From positions 1-5,652 of the forward strand of contig SKMI01000037.1 of assembly GCA_007121115.1 (NCBI GenBank): a stretch of 5,652 nucleotides of DNA, written 5' to 3'. Shown in pieces: positions 5,549 through 5,652 of the stretch (position 1 is its first letter; each line of letters starts with the position of its first letter). This DNA comes from Paracoccaceae bacterium (GTDB taxonomy: Bacteria; Pseudomonadota; Alphaproteobacteria; Rhodobacterales; Rhodobacteraceae). The notes under the pieces are model-generated. The model worked only from the letters and a program-made list of their open reading frames with translations. It ran no database searches and was not told the origin of the DNA. The translations under genes were made by a program, and so were the position numbers.

Positions 5549-5652
5549 ATGTCCGACAAGACAACCACTCATCCCGGCCGCACGCAGCGCCTGCTGGCCG
5601 ACCCGCGTGTCGCCGGGCTGGCCGCGCTGATCCGGTCCCGTGCCGGTCAGCC
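5549..5652 (+). CDS. Unidentified protein, N-terminal part only (runs off window end)
   Basis: An ATG at 5549 opens a frame that stays open to the last base, giving 34 complete codons. The visible product starts MSDKTTTHPGRTQRLLADPR and continues with an alanine/leucine-rich, mildly hydrophobic stretch (VAGLAALIRSRAGQP). Most codons (28 of 34) end in G or C, as in the neighbouring genes, which supports real coding. An in-frame stop at 5537 rules out a longer start. No good Shine-Dalgarno motif precedes the ATG; the bases before it read GCCGCCTTTC. The N-terminus has no signal peptide, and the first membrane helix, if any, lies beyond the window. The gene is divergent from the flavoprotein gene, with 122 bases between the starts. 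I do not recognise the family from this much sequence. Confidence 0.6.
   Translation, partial: MSDKTTTHPGRTQRLLADPRVAGLAALIRSRAGQ

Noticed and set aside
4914..5630. Plus-strand frame of 238 codons opposite the flavoprotein
   Set aside because: Only the minus-strand frame shows family motifs; this frame is its shadow and runs past the promoter region.

Overview
The window is GC-rich, and its coding regions prefer G or C at the third codon position. It carries a tRNA-Glu(TTC) of the type seen in alphaproteobacteria and a compact operon for a binding-protein-dependent sugar transporter. This fits an alphaproteobacterium, most likely of the Rhodobacterales (Rhodobacter, Paracoccus or Roseobacter type). 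That placement is inferred from composition and gene style, not from a database match.

Layout. Bases 1-121 hold a complete tRNA-Glu gene with an encoded CCA end and a plausible promoter. Bases 122-479 contain no convincing gene. Near the end of this stretch a strong GC hairpin followed by TTATT (391-412) may be a factor-independent terminator that separates the tRNA transcription unit from what follows. An inverted repeat (480-493) directly abuts a sigma70-like promoter (494-521), which would drive the four-gene operon at 570-4813.

The operon encodes a complete CUT1-type (carbohydrate uptake transporter 1) ABC importer in the order ATPase, periplasmic binding protein, permease 1, permease 2. 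The genes are translationally coupled: there are two ATGA stop/start overlaps (1676-1679 and 3968-3971), and the remaining junction has only 13 bases. The binding protein would capture solute in the periplasm, the two six-helix permeases would form the channel, and the ATPase (homodimer) would power import. No catabolic or regulatory gene lies in the window, so the substrate cannot be assigned. Two of the four genes appear to use TTG starts.

After the operon, on the opposite strand and convergent with it, is a small flavoprotein-like gene of the pyridoxamine 5'-phosphate oxidase superfamily (4857-5426). The 43 bases between the two stop codons contain one arm of an 11-bp inverted repeat whose other arm lies inside the flavoprotein gene. 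A divergent plus-strand gene starts at 5549 and runs off the end; its 34 visible codons are not enough to identify it.

Overall this is ordinary chromosomal metabolic DNA. I found no mobile element, CRISPR array, defence system or clearly new system. The points most worth a second look are the operator/promoter arrangement ahead of the transporter, the untranslated stretch ending in a terminator-like hairpin after the tRNA, and the unassigned substrate.
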